Shown here: piece by piece, positions 1 through 7,521 of the stretch
Layout: the number at the start of each line of letters is the position of its first letter
Numbering within the stretch: position 1 is the first letter of the stretch
Assembly (NCBI RefSeq): GCF_029263665.1
Contig: NZ_JAJUFQ010000029.1
Location: 1-53,982, forward strand
Reading direction: 5' to 3'
DNA length: 53,982 nucleotides
Source of the DNA: Halomonas sp.
GTDB taxonomy: Bacteria > Pseudomonadota > Gammaproteobacteria > Pseudomonadales > Halomonadaceae
Notes under the pieces: model-generated
Told to the model about the DNA's origin: nothing
Database searches by the model: none
The model's input: the letters and a program-made list of their open reading frames with translations, nothing else
Made by a program: the position numbers and the translations under genes

Positions 1-780
1 AAGCTGGATGGCGTAAGCAAGGTGCGCGTGGCCGACAATGCCGTGTATGCGCATCAACTGGCCGAACCCCTGGCGGATCTGCTTACAGCGCTGGCCGATG
101 ACTACAGCCATGTACTGGCGGCGGCTTCCACCACCGGCAAGAACGTGCTGCCGCGCCTGGCCGCCTTGAAGGACGTGGCGCAGATTTCCGAGATCATTGC
201 GGTCGTAGGCGCCGATACCTTCCAGCGTCCGATCTACGCCGGCAATGCCATTGCCACGGTGCAGAGCAGCGATGCGCTCAAGGTCATTACCGTGCGCCCC
301 ACGGCCTTCGATGCTGTGGGCCAGGGCGGTGGCGCGAACGTCGAAGCTGTAGACACCGTGGTCGACAACACCCAGTCCCGCTTCGTTGGTGAAGCACTGG
401 CGCAGAGCGACCGTCCAGAGCTGGGCGCCGCCAAGGTGGTCATCTCTGGTGGCCGCGGCATGGGTAGCGGTGACAACTTCAAGCTGCTCGACGGGATTGC
501 CGACAAGCTGGGTGCTGCCATCGGCGCCTCGCGTGCGGCGGTGGATGCCGGCTTCGTGCCCAACGATATGCAGGTCGGTCAGACCGGCAAGATCGTGGCA
601 CCAGAGCTGTACATTGCCGTGGGTATCAGCGGTGCCATCCAGCACCTGGCCGGGATGAAAGATTCCAAGGTCATCGTGGCGATCAACAAGGATGAAGAGG
701 CACCGATCTTCTCGGTAGCGGACTACGGCCTGGTCGCGGATCTGTTCGAGGCACTGCCTGAGTTGGAAAGCAAGCTGTAA
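1..780 (+). CDS. etfA: Electron transfer flavoprotein alpha subunit, 5'-truncated by window edge
   Basis: EtfA is the FAD-carrying subunit of the EtfAB heterodimer, which takes electrons from acyl-CoA and related dehydrogenases and passes them to ETF-ubiquinone oxidoreductase. The frame is open from base 1, so the N-terminus (roughly 50 residues of the usual ~310) lies outside. The C-terminal FAD domain is complete: the stretch VISGGRGMGSGDNFKLL, then GASRAAVDAGF, then GQTGKIVAPELYIAVGISGA and the AINKDEEAPIF segment, all typical of the family. The stop is at 778-780, followed at once by a heptamer repeat and a terminator hairpin, so this is the end of a transcript; etfB is expected upstream. 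The GTG at 22 is internal, not a start. Confidence 0.95.
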   Translation, partial: KLDGVSKVRVADNAVYAHQLAEPLADLLTALADDYSHVLAAASTTGKNVLPRLAALKDVAQISEIIAVVGADTFQRPIYAGNAIATVQSSDALKVITVRPTAFDAVGQGGGANVEAVDTVVDNTQSRFVGEALAQSDRPELGAAKVVISGGRGMGSGDNFKLLDGIADKLGAAIGASRAAVDAGFVPNDMQVGQTGKIVAPELYIAVGISGAIQHLAGMKDSKVIVAINKDEEAPIFSVADYGLVADLFEALPELESKL

Positions 781-783
781 TAG

Positions 784-811
784 CTACGAGCTACGAGCTA
801 CGAGCTACGAG
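784..811. repeat. Heptamer tandem repeat CTACGAG x4
   Basis: Four perfect head-to-tail copies of CTACGAG begin three bases after the etfA stop codon and end seven bases before the terminator stem. Related AGCTACGAGC-type strings are, as I recall, common between genes in Halomonadaceae and pseudomonads. No function can be assigned. Confidence 0.9.
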
Positions 812-817
812 CGCGAT

Positions 818-858
818 CCACCCCCGTCGGGGTTACCTGGCGGGGGTGGTGTGTTTTT
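818..858 (+). terminator. Rho-independent terminator of etfA
   Basis: CCACCCCCG (818-826) pairs perfectly with CGGGGGTGG (841-849) across a 14-nt loop, followed by TGTGTTTTT. Position directly behind etfA fits transcription termination. Confidence 0.8.
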
Positions 859-913
859 GAGAGGAGGCTTATTTCGCCTTTGATGGCAAGCCTCATAGGT
901 TCGCTTGATGGCT

Positions 914-932
914 CTCATTGATAATAATTCGT
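914..932. promoter_or_regulatory. Fur-box-like site before the TonB operon
   Basis: The 19-mer CTCATTGATAATAATTCGT matches the Fur consensus GATAATGATAATCATTATC at about 11 of 19 positions, with the core TGATAAT-ATT intact. It lies about 100 bp ahead of the first gene of the TonB-type operon, which is where an iron-regulated promoter is expected. Fur control is inferred from the match alone. Confidence 0.55.
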
Positions 933-1028
933 GTTTCAGGTAGTGTTCCGGGCATCTTCGCGCAGCCATGAGCCTGGATGCTGTCCGGGGGAGTGGGGCG
1001 CGTTCGAATGTATTGGAGGCGTAAGGTG

Positions 1029-1865
1029 ATGTCGCGAATTCCAACGACGCGTCGCAATGGCGGCGTGCGTCGAGTGCTTCCGGGCGCTCTACCTGCTCTG
1101 GGGCTATTGCTAGCTTCCTTCAGTGTCGTGGGGCCAGTTTCAGCGCAATCCGAGCTGGAGCAGGAGGCGCTGCAGGCCCAGCAGACTCAGGCAGAGTTGC
1201 AGGCCAAGATCGATGCAGCTGACGAAAGTGTGCGTGAGCGTATTGCTGAGCTGCGCCAAGCCGAGGAAGAAGCTCGTCGCCTGGAAAGCTACAACCGCGC
1301 GCTGGCGCCGCAGGTCGAGAGTCTGGAGCAAAAGCTGGGCGAGCGAGAAAACGCGATCGCGACATTGGCCGAAACCGGTGAAGCGCTGCCTGGCCTGCTG
1401 AATGACATGACAGAACGCCTCTCCGCATGGGTCGAACAGGATATCCCTTTCCTGCGTGATGAGCGCCTTGCCCGTGTCGCCTCTCTTGAATCCGACTTGG
1501 TCAACCCGGCCTTGAGTGACTCGGCCAAGCTCGAGAAAGTACTGGGTGCCTGGAAGGCAGAGCTGAACTATGGCCGCGAACTGGATGCCTGGCGCAGTAC
1601 TCTCGACGATGAGGGCGGTCGTCAGGTGGATTTTCTGCGCATGGGACGAGTGGGCTGGTATTACCTGACGCCAGATGGCCAGGAAGGTGGTGTCTGGGAT
1701 GTCGCCAGTTCCGGCTGGAAGCCGCTTGATGCAAGTGACCGCAAGGAATTGGCCAAGGGGCTGCGCATTGTCCGCGACCAGCGGGCGCCGGAGCTCTTGA
1801 ACCTGCCATTGTCCCAGCCGCTTTCCGCTGCTGCAGAGTCTCAAGCGCAGGAGGGGCGTTCATGA
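1029..1865 (+). CDS. DUF3450 family periplasmic protein of TonB2-type operon
   Basis: A 278-residue protein with an N-terminal signal segment (about residues 15-40, ending near PVSAQ), then a long heptad-rich coiled coil (SELEQEALQAQQTQAELQAK onward to about residue 110) and a smaller globular tail with the motif MGRVGWYYLTPDG. This matches the DUF3450 family, whose genes regularly accompany ExbB/ExbD/TonB clusters in marine gamma-proteobacteria; its biochemical role is unknown, and a periplasmic partner of the ExbB-like complex is an inference. The ATG at 1029 is chosen because GGAGG stands 9 nt upstream (1015-1019); an ATG at 978 is in frame but has no comparable site and would spoil the signal peptide. 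Its end overlaps the next gene by 4 bp (ATGA). Confidence 0.85.
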   Translation: MSRIPTTRRNGGVRRVLPGALPALGLLLASFSVVGPVSAQSELEQEALQAQQTQAELQAKIDAADESVRERIAELRQAEEEARRLESYNRALAPQVESLEQKLGERENAIATLAETGEALPGLLNDMTERLSAWVEQDIPFLRDERLARVASLESDLVNPALSDSAKLEKVLGAWKAELNYGRELDAWRSTLDDEGGRQVDFLRMGRVGWYYLTPDGQEGGVWDVASSGWKPLDASDRKELAKGLRIVRDQRAPELLNLPLSQPLSAAAESQAQEGRS

Positions 1866-3289
1866 GTTTCACATTTCAGCCCTCGATAGTGATCAAGCCG
1901 CTGGGTGCCGCACTCCTTGCCACTGCTCTGGCCTGGAGCAGCAGCTCCGCATTAGCGCAGCAAGACGACTCGGCCCAGGCTCCCGAGACGAGCTCTGCGT
2001 TGACCACGCTACGTGCAGAAAGACAGGCAGCCGAAGCGCGTGACAATACCCGCTTGGCGAATCTGGTGGACGATAGCGAGGCCCTGAAGGTAGCGCTGGC
2101 TCAGGCTCAGGAAAAACTGGCGGCTGCTCGCGAGCGTCGTGAAACGCTTGAAGCGCGTCAGCAGGAACTCAATCAAGCGCTGGCGGAGATCGATGCTCAG
2201 CGGGAGTCCGCAGGTGGCGATCTCGATGCCGTCTTTGGCGTTGTGGCAGGCGCCAGTGGCGAGTTGCGTGATGAACTCAATGGTGAGTGGTTGACGCTGG
2301 GCGGAGCGGCCGAATTGCCTCCACGCCTGGAAGATGACGCCATTCTTACCTCCGGACAGATCGAGACTCTGGCTGACAGCCTAATGGGGCTGACCGCGGA
2401 AACGGCCAAGGTGCGTGCGCTGAATGTTCCGGTAGCCGCAGACAATGGTGATGTCAGCGATCAGCCAGTGGTCCGAGTGGGTAACTTGGTAGCCTTCAGC
2501 CAGGGTCAGTTATTGCAGCGTCAGGGGCGTGATGGTCTGTTGGCACCGACCGGGCATACTCCTGCCGCTGTGGTAGAGGAACTGAATGCCTTCGATGCCG
2601 GCAGTAGCAAGGTGGTTCCTATAGACCCTACAGGAGGACAGGTGCTGCAGGCGCTGGCCCAGCAGCCGACGCTATGGGAACGTTTCCAGCAGGGCGGCGC
2701 CGTGGGGTGGGTCGTGGTGGTACTGGGGGCTGTTGGTCTGGTCATTGCGCTGTTCCAGTACCTGTATCTGGCCAGACTCAGTGTGACGACGCGTCGTCAG
2801 ATCGCTGACATGGATAACCTGCGTGAAGACAACCCGCTGGGCCGTGTGCTCAAGCGTTTCCATGCCTTTGGTGCCGATCATGCCCCCGAAGCGCTGGAAG
2901 CACGCCTGGATGAAGCCATGCTGGCGGAACAGCCCCGCATCGAAAGAGGGCAGTCTCTGGTCAAGATGCTCGCGGCAGTGGCGCCGTTACTGGGCCTGTT
3001 GGGCACTGTGACGGGCATGATCGTGACCTTCCAGTCGATCACGGTATTCGGTACCGGCGATCCGCAACTGATGGCTGGCGGCATCAGTCAGGCCCTGGTG
3101 ACGACGGTGCTGGGGCTGGTCACGGCGGTGCCGCTGCTGTTTGCACATACTGCGCTCTCCAGCCGCTCCCGAGCGCTGATCGGCATCATGGAAGGTCGTG
3201 CCAGTGCGGTACTGGCGGACCGTCTTGAAAATGATCGCGCCGCCAGCGATGGCAAAGATGCCCAGGTGAAGCGCCATGCCCTGGTTTGA
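1862..3289 (+). CDS. TtpC-like MotA/TolQ/ExbB-family protein with periplasmic coiled coil
   Basis: 475 residues. A signal peptide ends near SSALAQ (about residue 32), followed by a coiled-coil periplasmic region (about 45-110), a linker domain, a membrane segment at about 278-300 (GWVVVVLGAVGLVIALFQYL) and a C-terminal MotA/TolQ/ExbB proton-channel domain containing LLGLLGTVTGMIVTF. This architecture is that of TtpC, the extra component of the TonB2 system described in Vibrio, where it is required along with ExbB2/ExbD2 for siderophore uptake. It overlaps its upstream neighbour by 4 bp and exbB by 14 bp, so translation is probably coupled. Function here is inferred from architecture and operon order. 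Confidence 0.85.
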   Translation: MSFTFQPSIVIKPLGAALLATALAWSSSSALAQQDDSAQAPETSSALTTLRAERQAAEARDNTRLANLVDDSEALKVALAQAQEKLAAARERRETLEARQQELNQALAEIDAQRESAGGDLDAVFGVVAGASGELRDELNGEWLTLGGAAELPPRLEDDAILTSGQIETLADSLMGLTAETAKVRALNVPVAADNGDVSDQPVVRVGNLVAFSQGQLLQRQGRDGLLAPTGHTPAAVVEELNAFDAGSSKVVPIDPTGGQVLQALAQQPTLWERFQQGGAVGWVVVVLGAVGLVIALFQYLYLARLSVTTRRQIADMDNLREDNPLGRVLKRFHAFGADHAPEALEARLDEAMLAEQPRIERGQSLVKMLAAVAPLLGLLGTVTGMIVTFQSITVFGTGDPQLMAGGISQALVTTVLGLVTAVPLLFAHTALSSRSRALIGIMEGRASAVLADRLENDRAASDGKDAQVKRHALV

Positions 3290-3830
3290 GCTGTTGCTCG
3301 GGGCCTGGCTCGATACGCTGACGCGCTTTGTCGATGCCGGCGGCCCGGTACTGGTGGTGATTGGAGTGGTCGCGATGCTGGTGTTTGCCGTGGGGGTGGA
3401 GCGCTGGTGGTTCTTCCATTTCCATTACCGCCCAGCCCGGCGTGACCTGGTCGAGCGCTGGGTGTCTCGTGCAGAGCATGCCAGCTGGAGTGCCCGGACG
3501 CTGCGGGAGGTGTGGGTCAGCGAACTGATCCGCCGCCTGCGTCGCCCTTTGCCCTGGCTCAAACTGCTTGTCGTCGTGTGCCCGCTGCTGGGCTTGCTGG
3601 GTACGGTGACGGGCATGATCACGGTATTCGACAGCCTGTCCCTGGCTTCCAGCAATCAGGCCAGGGCCATGGCGGATGGTGTCGCCAGGGCGACCTTGCC
3701 CACTTTGACCGGCATGGCCGTGTCGGTGGTAGGGCTCTTGCTGATCACCCGACTGGAACACATCATTCGGCGCGAGGACCAGAGGCTGCATGATCGCCTC
3801 GCTCGGGCCGCGGAGGACGCTCATGCGTAG
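3276..3830 (+). CDS. exbB: ExbB-type biopolymer transport protein
   Basis: Inner-membrane proton-channel subunit that, with ExbD, converts proton-motive force into movement of TonB. At 184 residues it has three membrane segments: about 18-42 (GGPVLVVIGVVAMLVFAVGV), about 90-115 and about 140-160. The MotA/TolQ/ExbB signature LLGLLGTVTGMITVFDSLS is clear. It is shorter than classical E. coli ExbB (244) and resembles ExbB2 of Vibrio. Its start lies inside the previous gene, and its last 8 bases overlap exbD. Confidence 0.9.
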   Translation: MPWFELLLGAWLDTLTRFVDAGGPVLVVIGVVAMLVFAVGVERWWFFHFHYRPARRDLVERWVSRAEHASWSARTLREVWVSELIRRLRRPLPWLKLLVVVCPLLGLLGTVTGMITVFDSLSLASSNQARAMADGVARATLPTLTGMAVSVVGLLLITRLEHIIRREDQRLHDRLARAAEDAHA

Positions 3831-4233
3831 GCGCAGGCTATTGGCCAATACGGACGACGCCAGTGAGATCAACCTGACTCCAATGCTCGACGTAGTCTTC
3901 ATCATGTTGATTTTCTTCATTGTGACCACCAGCTTCATCAAGGAAAGCGGAGTGGAGATCGAGCGTCCTGAATCGAGTGCTGCCAGCGCCCGGCCCAATG
4001 TTCAGGTCCTGGTGGCGGTTACACCGGAAGGCGCAGTATGGGTGGATGGTACCCCGGTCGACATTCATCGTGCCGGGACCATGGTGGCGAGCATGCTCAG
4101 CGAAGACGGGAGCGTCGTGGTGCAGGCGGACAGCAATGCACCGACGGGGGCGCTACTGAAGGTCCTGGATAGCCTGCGCGATGCGGATGTCGAGAACGTG
4201 GCAGTGGCTGCTGACAGGAGCGCCGGCCAATGA
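3823..4233 (+). CDS. exbD: ExbD-type biopolymer transport protein
   Basis: 136 residues: a short cytoplasmic basic N-terminus (MRRRR), one membrane segment (LDVVFIMLIFFIVTTSFI, about 22-40) and a periplasmic domain. The aspartate in LTPMLDVVF is the conserved proton-translocating residue of ExbD/TolR. The ATG at 3823 is preferred over 3790 because GGAGG lies at 3812-3816 and the protein then starts as ExbD family members usually do; it overlaps the exbB stop. Partner of the ExbB and TtpC-like proteins. Confidence 0.92.
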   Translation: MRRRRLLANTDDASEINLTPMLDVVFIMLIFFIVTTSFIKESGVEIERPESSAASARPNVQVLVAVTPEGAVWVDGTPVDIHRAGTMVASMLSEDGSVVVQADSNAPTGALLKVLDSLRDADVENVAVAADRSAGQ

Positions 4234-5006
4234 GGCGTGTGGTTTCCCTGATATTGGGGGCGGGGATCGCGTTCGGGCTTTTCATCGGGCTGGCCCTGTT
4301 GGTGGTACCGCCCGAAGCCGAGCCTGAGCTGCGTGAAGAGATCACCATGGAGTTGACCGATGCACCGGCACCGCAAAGTGAGCAGCCGGCAGAAGCCGCA
4401 GCGGCCTCCATTCCGCCCCCGCCCCCGGTAGCGGCTACACCGCCGCCGCCAGCACCGGCCCCCAATGTGGATAGCAATGTGCAGCTTCCCGATCCGGAAG
4501 TGCCGACACTGGATACACCTGCACCGCAGCTGGACAGTGCCTTGCCCGAGCTGGTGGAAACACCACCGCCACCTAAGCCACAGCCCAAGCCACAACCGAA
4601 ACCCGAGCCGACACCTCAGCCCGTGGCAACGCCTGCACCGAGCCCGGCACCTGCGCCTTCTTCCGTGCCATCGTCAGCTCCGGCAGCGGCTAGTGCATCG
4701 GCGCCTAGTGCGGCGGCGCCGGCATCCAATGAGCCGGTGACGATAGGGGAGTCGGCGGTAGTGAGCATGACCAAGCCGACCTATCCAACCCGTGCTCAGC
4801 GTCGCGGTATTGAAGGGGCTGTCACTGTCGAACTTATCGTGCTTCCGGATGGCTCAGTGGATACGGCGCGGAGTCGCATCATAAATGCAGAGCCAAGAGG
4901 CGTATTCGAGCGTGAGGTGGAAAAGGTGATACCGACGGGCCGCTTTGCTCCTGGCGAGGGGATACGTCGTTACACCAAGACATTCAAGTTTGAGCTGAAT
5001 GGATAG
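4230..5006 (+). CDS. tonB: TonB-family energy transducer
   Basis: 258 residues. One N-terminal membrane anchor (about 5-27) is followed by a very proline-rich linker (about 45-165, with PKPQPKPQPKPEP and alanine/serine/proline repeats) long enough to span the periplasm. A C-terminal TonB domain (about 170-258) contains TKPTYPTRAQRRGIEGAVTV and ends in FKFELNG. TonB contacts the TonB box of outer-membrane receptors and powers uptake of siderophores, haem or cobalamin. The start overlaps the exbD stop by 4 bp. No TonB-dependent receptor is encoded in this window, so the substrate cannot be told from here. Confidence 0.92.
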   Translation: MRRVVSLILGAGIAFGLFIGLALLVVPPEAEPELREEITMELTDAPAPQSEQPAEAAAASIPPPPPVAATPPPPAPAPNVDSNVQLPDPEVPTLDTPAPQLDSALPELVETPPPPKPQPKPQPKPEPTPQPVATPAPSPAPAPSSVPSSAPAAASASAPSAAAPASNEPVTIGESAVVSMTKPTYPTRAQRRGIEGAVTVELIVLPDGSVDTARSRIINAEPRGVFEREVEKVIPTGRFAPGEGIRRYTKTFKFELNG

Positions 5007-5016
5007 GAAGCCTGTG

Positions 5017-6162
5017 ATGAAAGTGCGATTCAGATATTCCTGTCTTGTTGCCTCAGCTGGCCTGGTACTGACTACTTGCTCTGCTGTTGCTGCCCCCACG
5101 CTGTCTGGTGAGTTGATTTCTGACCTCAAGGGCCTGGAAAGCCGCCTGTCATCAGATCCTTCTGGGGTCGAAAGCAAGGCGAGCCAGCAGGCTGAGCGTC
5201 TGAGGGGCGGGAATGAGTCCGACCGTTGGGCGGGCGCCTTGTATCTGCAGTTGGCTGCGGGTGCAGAGGCGGCTCAGGAAAAATATGCTGAAGCCGCAGA
5301 TCATCTGGCTCAGGCCCGGAATGTGTCGGGCGTGGACGCTGCGCAGCGCGATCGCTGGCTGCGTGAAGAAGCCGAATTGCGTCTGCAGGCCGGCCAGAAG
5401 GACCTGGCTGGTGAGTTGCTGGCAGATTGGCTGCAGCGCCATGAAGATGGCGATAGCCTGTGGCTGATGGCGAAACTGGCTGCCGATGTTGAAGACTGGG
5501 AACGAGCAGCAGATTGGGTGGAGCGTGCCCAGCAGGCAGGTGGTGACATGAGTGCCAAACGTCTGGCCTTTGCATCGGCAGTGATGCAGCGCAGTGGTCG
5601 CCTCGATCAGGCACTGGCTGTGCTCCAGACCCAGCTTGATCAGGTGGGAGATGACCCGGAAACCTGGCGCCGGGCGGCTGCGCTGGCCCAGAAGGCTGGG
5701 AATCCGGTGCGTGCTGCCGCACTATGGGAAGCGGCCTGGCGCAGGGGGCTGCTCAGCGGTGATGATGACCTGGAGCGGCGTATCAATCTGCATCTGGCTG
5801 CCGGTACTCCCGCGCGGGCAGCGGAAATCCTCGAACAGGCACTGGCAGAAGGCACATTGCCGGATGATGATGCCCATCAGCGCCAGTTGGCTGAGGCCTG
5901 GCATCAGGCCAGGGACCGTGACAAGGCGCTGGCTGCCTGGCAGAAGCTCGCCACATCCAGTGATAAGGCGGATGACTGGCTGCACCTTGGCCAGTTGGCT
6001 TTGGCCTGGGGCAGGGAGTCACTGGCGGAGGAAGCCCTGACCAAGGCTGAGCAGGGCGGCGCAGCTGAGGCAGAGAAGTGGCTGGCCGTGCTGGGCAAGG
6101 CTCCGGATATGAAGGAAGCCCAGTCGCCATCCTCGTCTCAATCCTCATCTCAACCCCAATAA
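5017..6162 (+). CDS. TPR-repeat periplasmic protein of TonB2-type operon
   Basis: 381 residues with a signal peptide (LVASAGLVLTTCSAVAAP; cleavage near residue 28) and then a series of helical TPR-like repeats through about residue 360. In Vibrio TonB2 clusters a TPR protein likewise follows tonB2, so this is probably an accessory scaffold of the system. ATG 5017 is chosen over 4999 because AGGAAG precedes it by 6 nt and the signal peptide then starts correctly. The C-terminal codons just before the stop contain a 12-bp tandem duplication (6130-6153, encoding two SSSQ-like units). Confidence 0.8.
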   Translation: MKVRFRYSCLVASAGLVLTTCSAVAAPTLSGELISDLKGLESRLSSDPSGVESKASQQAERLRGGNESDRWAGALYLQLAAGAEAAQEKYAEAADHLAQARNVSGVDAAQRDRWLREEAELRLQAGQKDLAGELLADWLQRHEDGDSLWLMAKLAADVEDWERAADWVERAQQAGGDMSAKRLAFASAVMQRSGRLDQALAVLQTQLDQVGDDPETWRRAAALAQKAGNPVRAAALWEAAWRRGLLSGDDDLERRINLHLAAGTPARAAEILEQALAEGTLPDDDAHQRQLAEAWHQARDRDKALAAWQKLATSSDKADDWLHLGQLALAWGRESLAEEALTKAEQGGAAEAEKWLAVLGKAPDMKEAQSPSSSQSSSQPQ

Positions 6163-6168
6163 CGCACC

Positions 6169-6190
6169 ATCCCGGGTCCAGGCCCGGGAT
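6169..6190 (+). terminator. Hairpin between convergent TPR gene and xthA
   Basis: ATCCCGGG (6169-6176) pairs perfectly with CCCGGGAT (6183-6190) over a 6-nt loop, seven bases after the TPR gene stop. The T-run behind it is broken (TGTTGTATT), so termination on the plus strand is likely but may be leaky. Confidence 0.55.
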
Positions 6191-6259
6191 TGTTGTATTA
6201 CGTGTGCTACTCAGGCGTCTCTTCTGTTCTATCGGGCCTGTTCTATCAGGACATTCAGC

Positions 6260-7075
6260 CTAGACGTCGAATTCCGTCCATACCGGTGCATGATCGGAAG
6301 GCCTCTCCATACCGCGCAGATCGTAATCGATACCGGCTGCACTGACTTTCTCGGTTAGCGGTGCGGTCGTCAGAATATAGTCGATGCGCAGGCCTCGCTT
6401 GGGTTCGCGGTCGAATCCCTTGGAGCGATAATCGAACCAGCTGAAGCGGTCATTCACTTCGGGATGGCAAGCGCGGAAACTGTCGTAGAGCCCCCAACCC
6501 TTGATGCCTTCCAGCCACTCGCGTTCCACCGGTTGAAAACTTGTCTTGCCTTCACGCAGCCAGCGCTTGCGGTTGTCCTCGCCGATGCCGATGTCGATAT
6601 CCTGCGGGGAGATGTTGAAATCGCCCATCACGGCCAGGCGTTCCTCGGGAGAGTGGCGTTCGCTGAGCAACCGTTGCAGTTGCGCATAGAAGGCGCGCTT
6701 GTGGGGAAACTTGGTGGGGTGGCTGATGTTCTCGCCCTGAGGGAAATACCCGTTGTAGACCCACACGGGTTGTCCGTCTTCCCCTTTGATTCGGGCGCCG
6801 ATCCAGCGGCGCTGTGCATCCACCCCGTCATCGGGAAAGCCGTGGACGACTTCGTCCGGCGCCTGGCGAGTTAGAATGGCAACGCCGTAATGGCCCTTCT
6901 GCCCATGGAAGTACACGTGGTAACCCATGGCTTCGACGGCTTCCCTGGGGAATTCATCATCATGCACCTTGGTTTCCTGCAGGCCGATCAGGTCCGGTTG
7001 GTGAATGGCAATCAACGCCTCAAGCTGATGCAGGCGGGCACGCAGTCCGTTGATGTTGAAGGATACCAGACGCAT
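6260..7075 (-). CDS. xthA: Exodeoxyribonuclease III
   Basis: A 271-residue Mg-dependent AP endonuclease and 3'-5' exonuclease of base-excision repair. Family motifs appear in order: FNINGLRARLHQL at the N-terminus, GLQETKV with the metal-binding glutamate, YNGYFPQGEN, GDFNISPQDIDIG with the catalytic aspartate, and the terminal SDHAPVW with the catalytic histidine. Length is that of E. coli XthA (268). It lies two bases downstream of a small basic protein gene on the same strand, so the two are likely co-transcribed, with the small gene first. Confidence 0.95.
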   Translation of the reverse strand: MRLVSFNINGLRARLHQLEALIAIHQPDLIGLQETKVHDDEFPREAVEAMGYHVYFHGQKGHYGVAILTRQAPDEVVHGFPDDGVDAQRRWIGARIKGEDGQPVWVYNGYFPQGENISHPTKFPHKRAFYAQLQRLLSERHSPEERLAVMGDFNISPQDIDIGIGEDNRKRWLREGKTSFQPVEREWLEGIKGWGLYDSFRACHPEVNDRFSWFDYRSKGFDREPKRGLRIDYILTTAPLTEKVSAAGIDYDLRGMERPSDHAPVWTEFDV

Positions 7076-7077
7076 GA

Positions 7078-7353
7078 TTATTCTCCGTCCTTGGGGGCGT
7101 TGGGTTGATCCGTCGTGGGCGCTGTCGTGTCATCTTGTCGTTGCGGATGAATGTCGATACCAGGAGCGGATTGCTGACGCTCCAGGCGTCGCATGGCCTG
7201 AATCTTGCGTTGCTGGCGCTTCTTCTGGGTGAAACGACGCGACGAAGTGACCTGGTCGGGATTTTCTTGGCGCCACTGCTTGTAATCCTTGCGACGGCCA
7301 GTACGGATTGTCACCTTATCGGCCAGCGAGCGGGTTTTCTTACGGCGTGTCAT
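7078..7353 (-). CDS. Small basic hypothetical protein upstream of xthA
   Basis: 91 residues, not recognised as a named family. The first two thirds are strongly basic (MTRRKKTRSLADKV, RRFTQKKRQQRKIQAMRRLE), suggesting nucleic-acid or ribosome contact; the tail is acidic/proline-threonine-rich and probably disordered. The stop is two bases before the xthA start, implying co-transcription and translational coupling. The minus-strand start is preceded by GAAAGAGGAG-like purines (plus-strand 7357-7369), a good ribosome-binding site. Coding is supported by the operon arrangement and that site, not by homology. Confidence 0.6.
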   Translation of the reverse strand: MTRRKKTRSLADKVTIRTGRRKDYKQWRQENPDQVTSSRRFTQKKRQQRKIQAMRRLERQQSAPGIDIHPQRQDDTTAPTTDQPNAPKDGE

Positions 7354-7521
7354 GACGCAACTCCTCTTTCGTTGCGCGCATTCTAGCAGCCTGCAGGCAT
7401 GATTCGACAGGGAATGGAATGTAAAGGGATGCAGTTAAATGGGCTGAAACGCTCAGAGACTGGTACAATGCCCGCTTCGTTTCTTTTACCTTTTCTCCGC
7501 AACGGATACACAGCACAGCCT

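Noticed and set aside
3186..3998. 270-codon minus-strand frame across exbB/exbD
   Set aside because: Antisense to overlapping, clearly conserved genes; composition is His/Gln/Arg-rich as typical for shadow frames.
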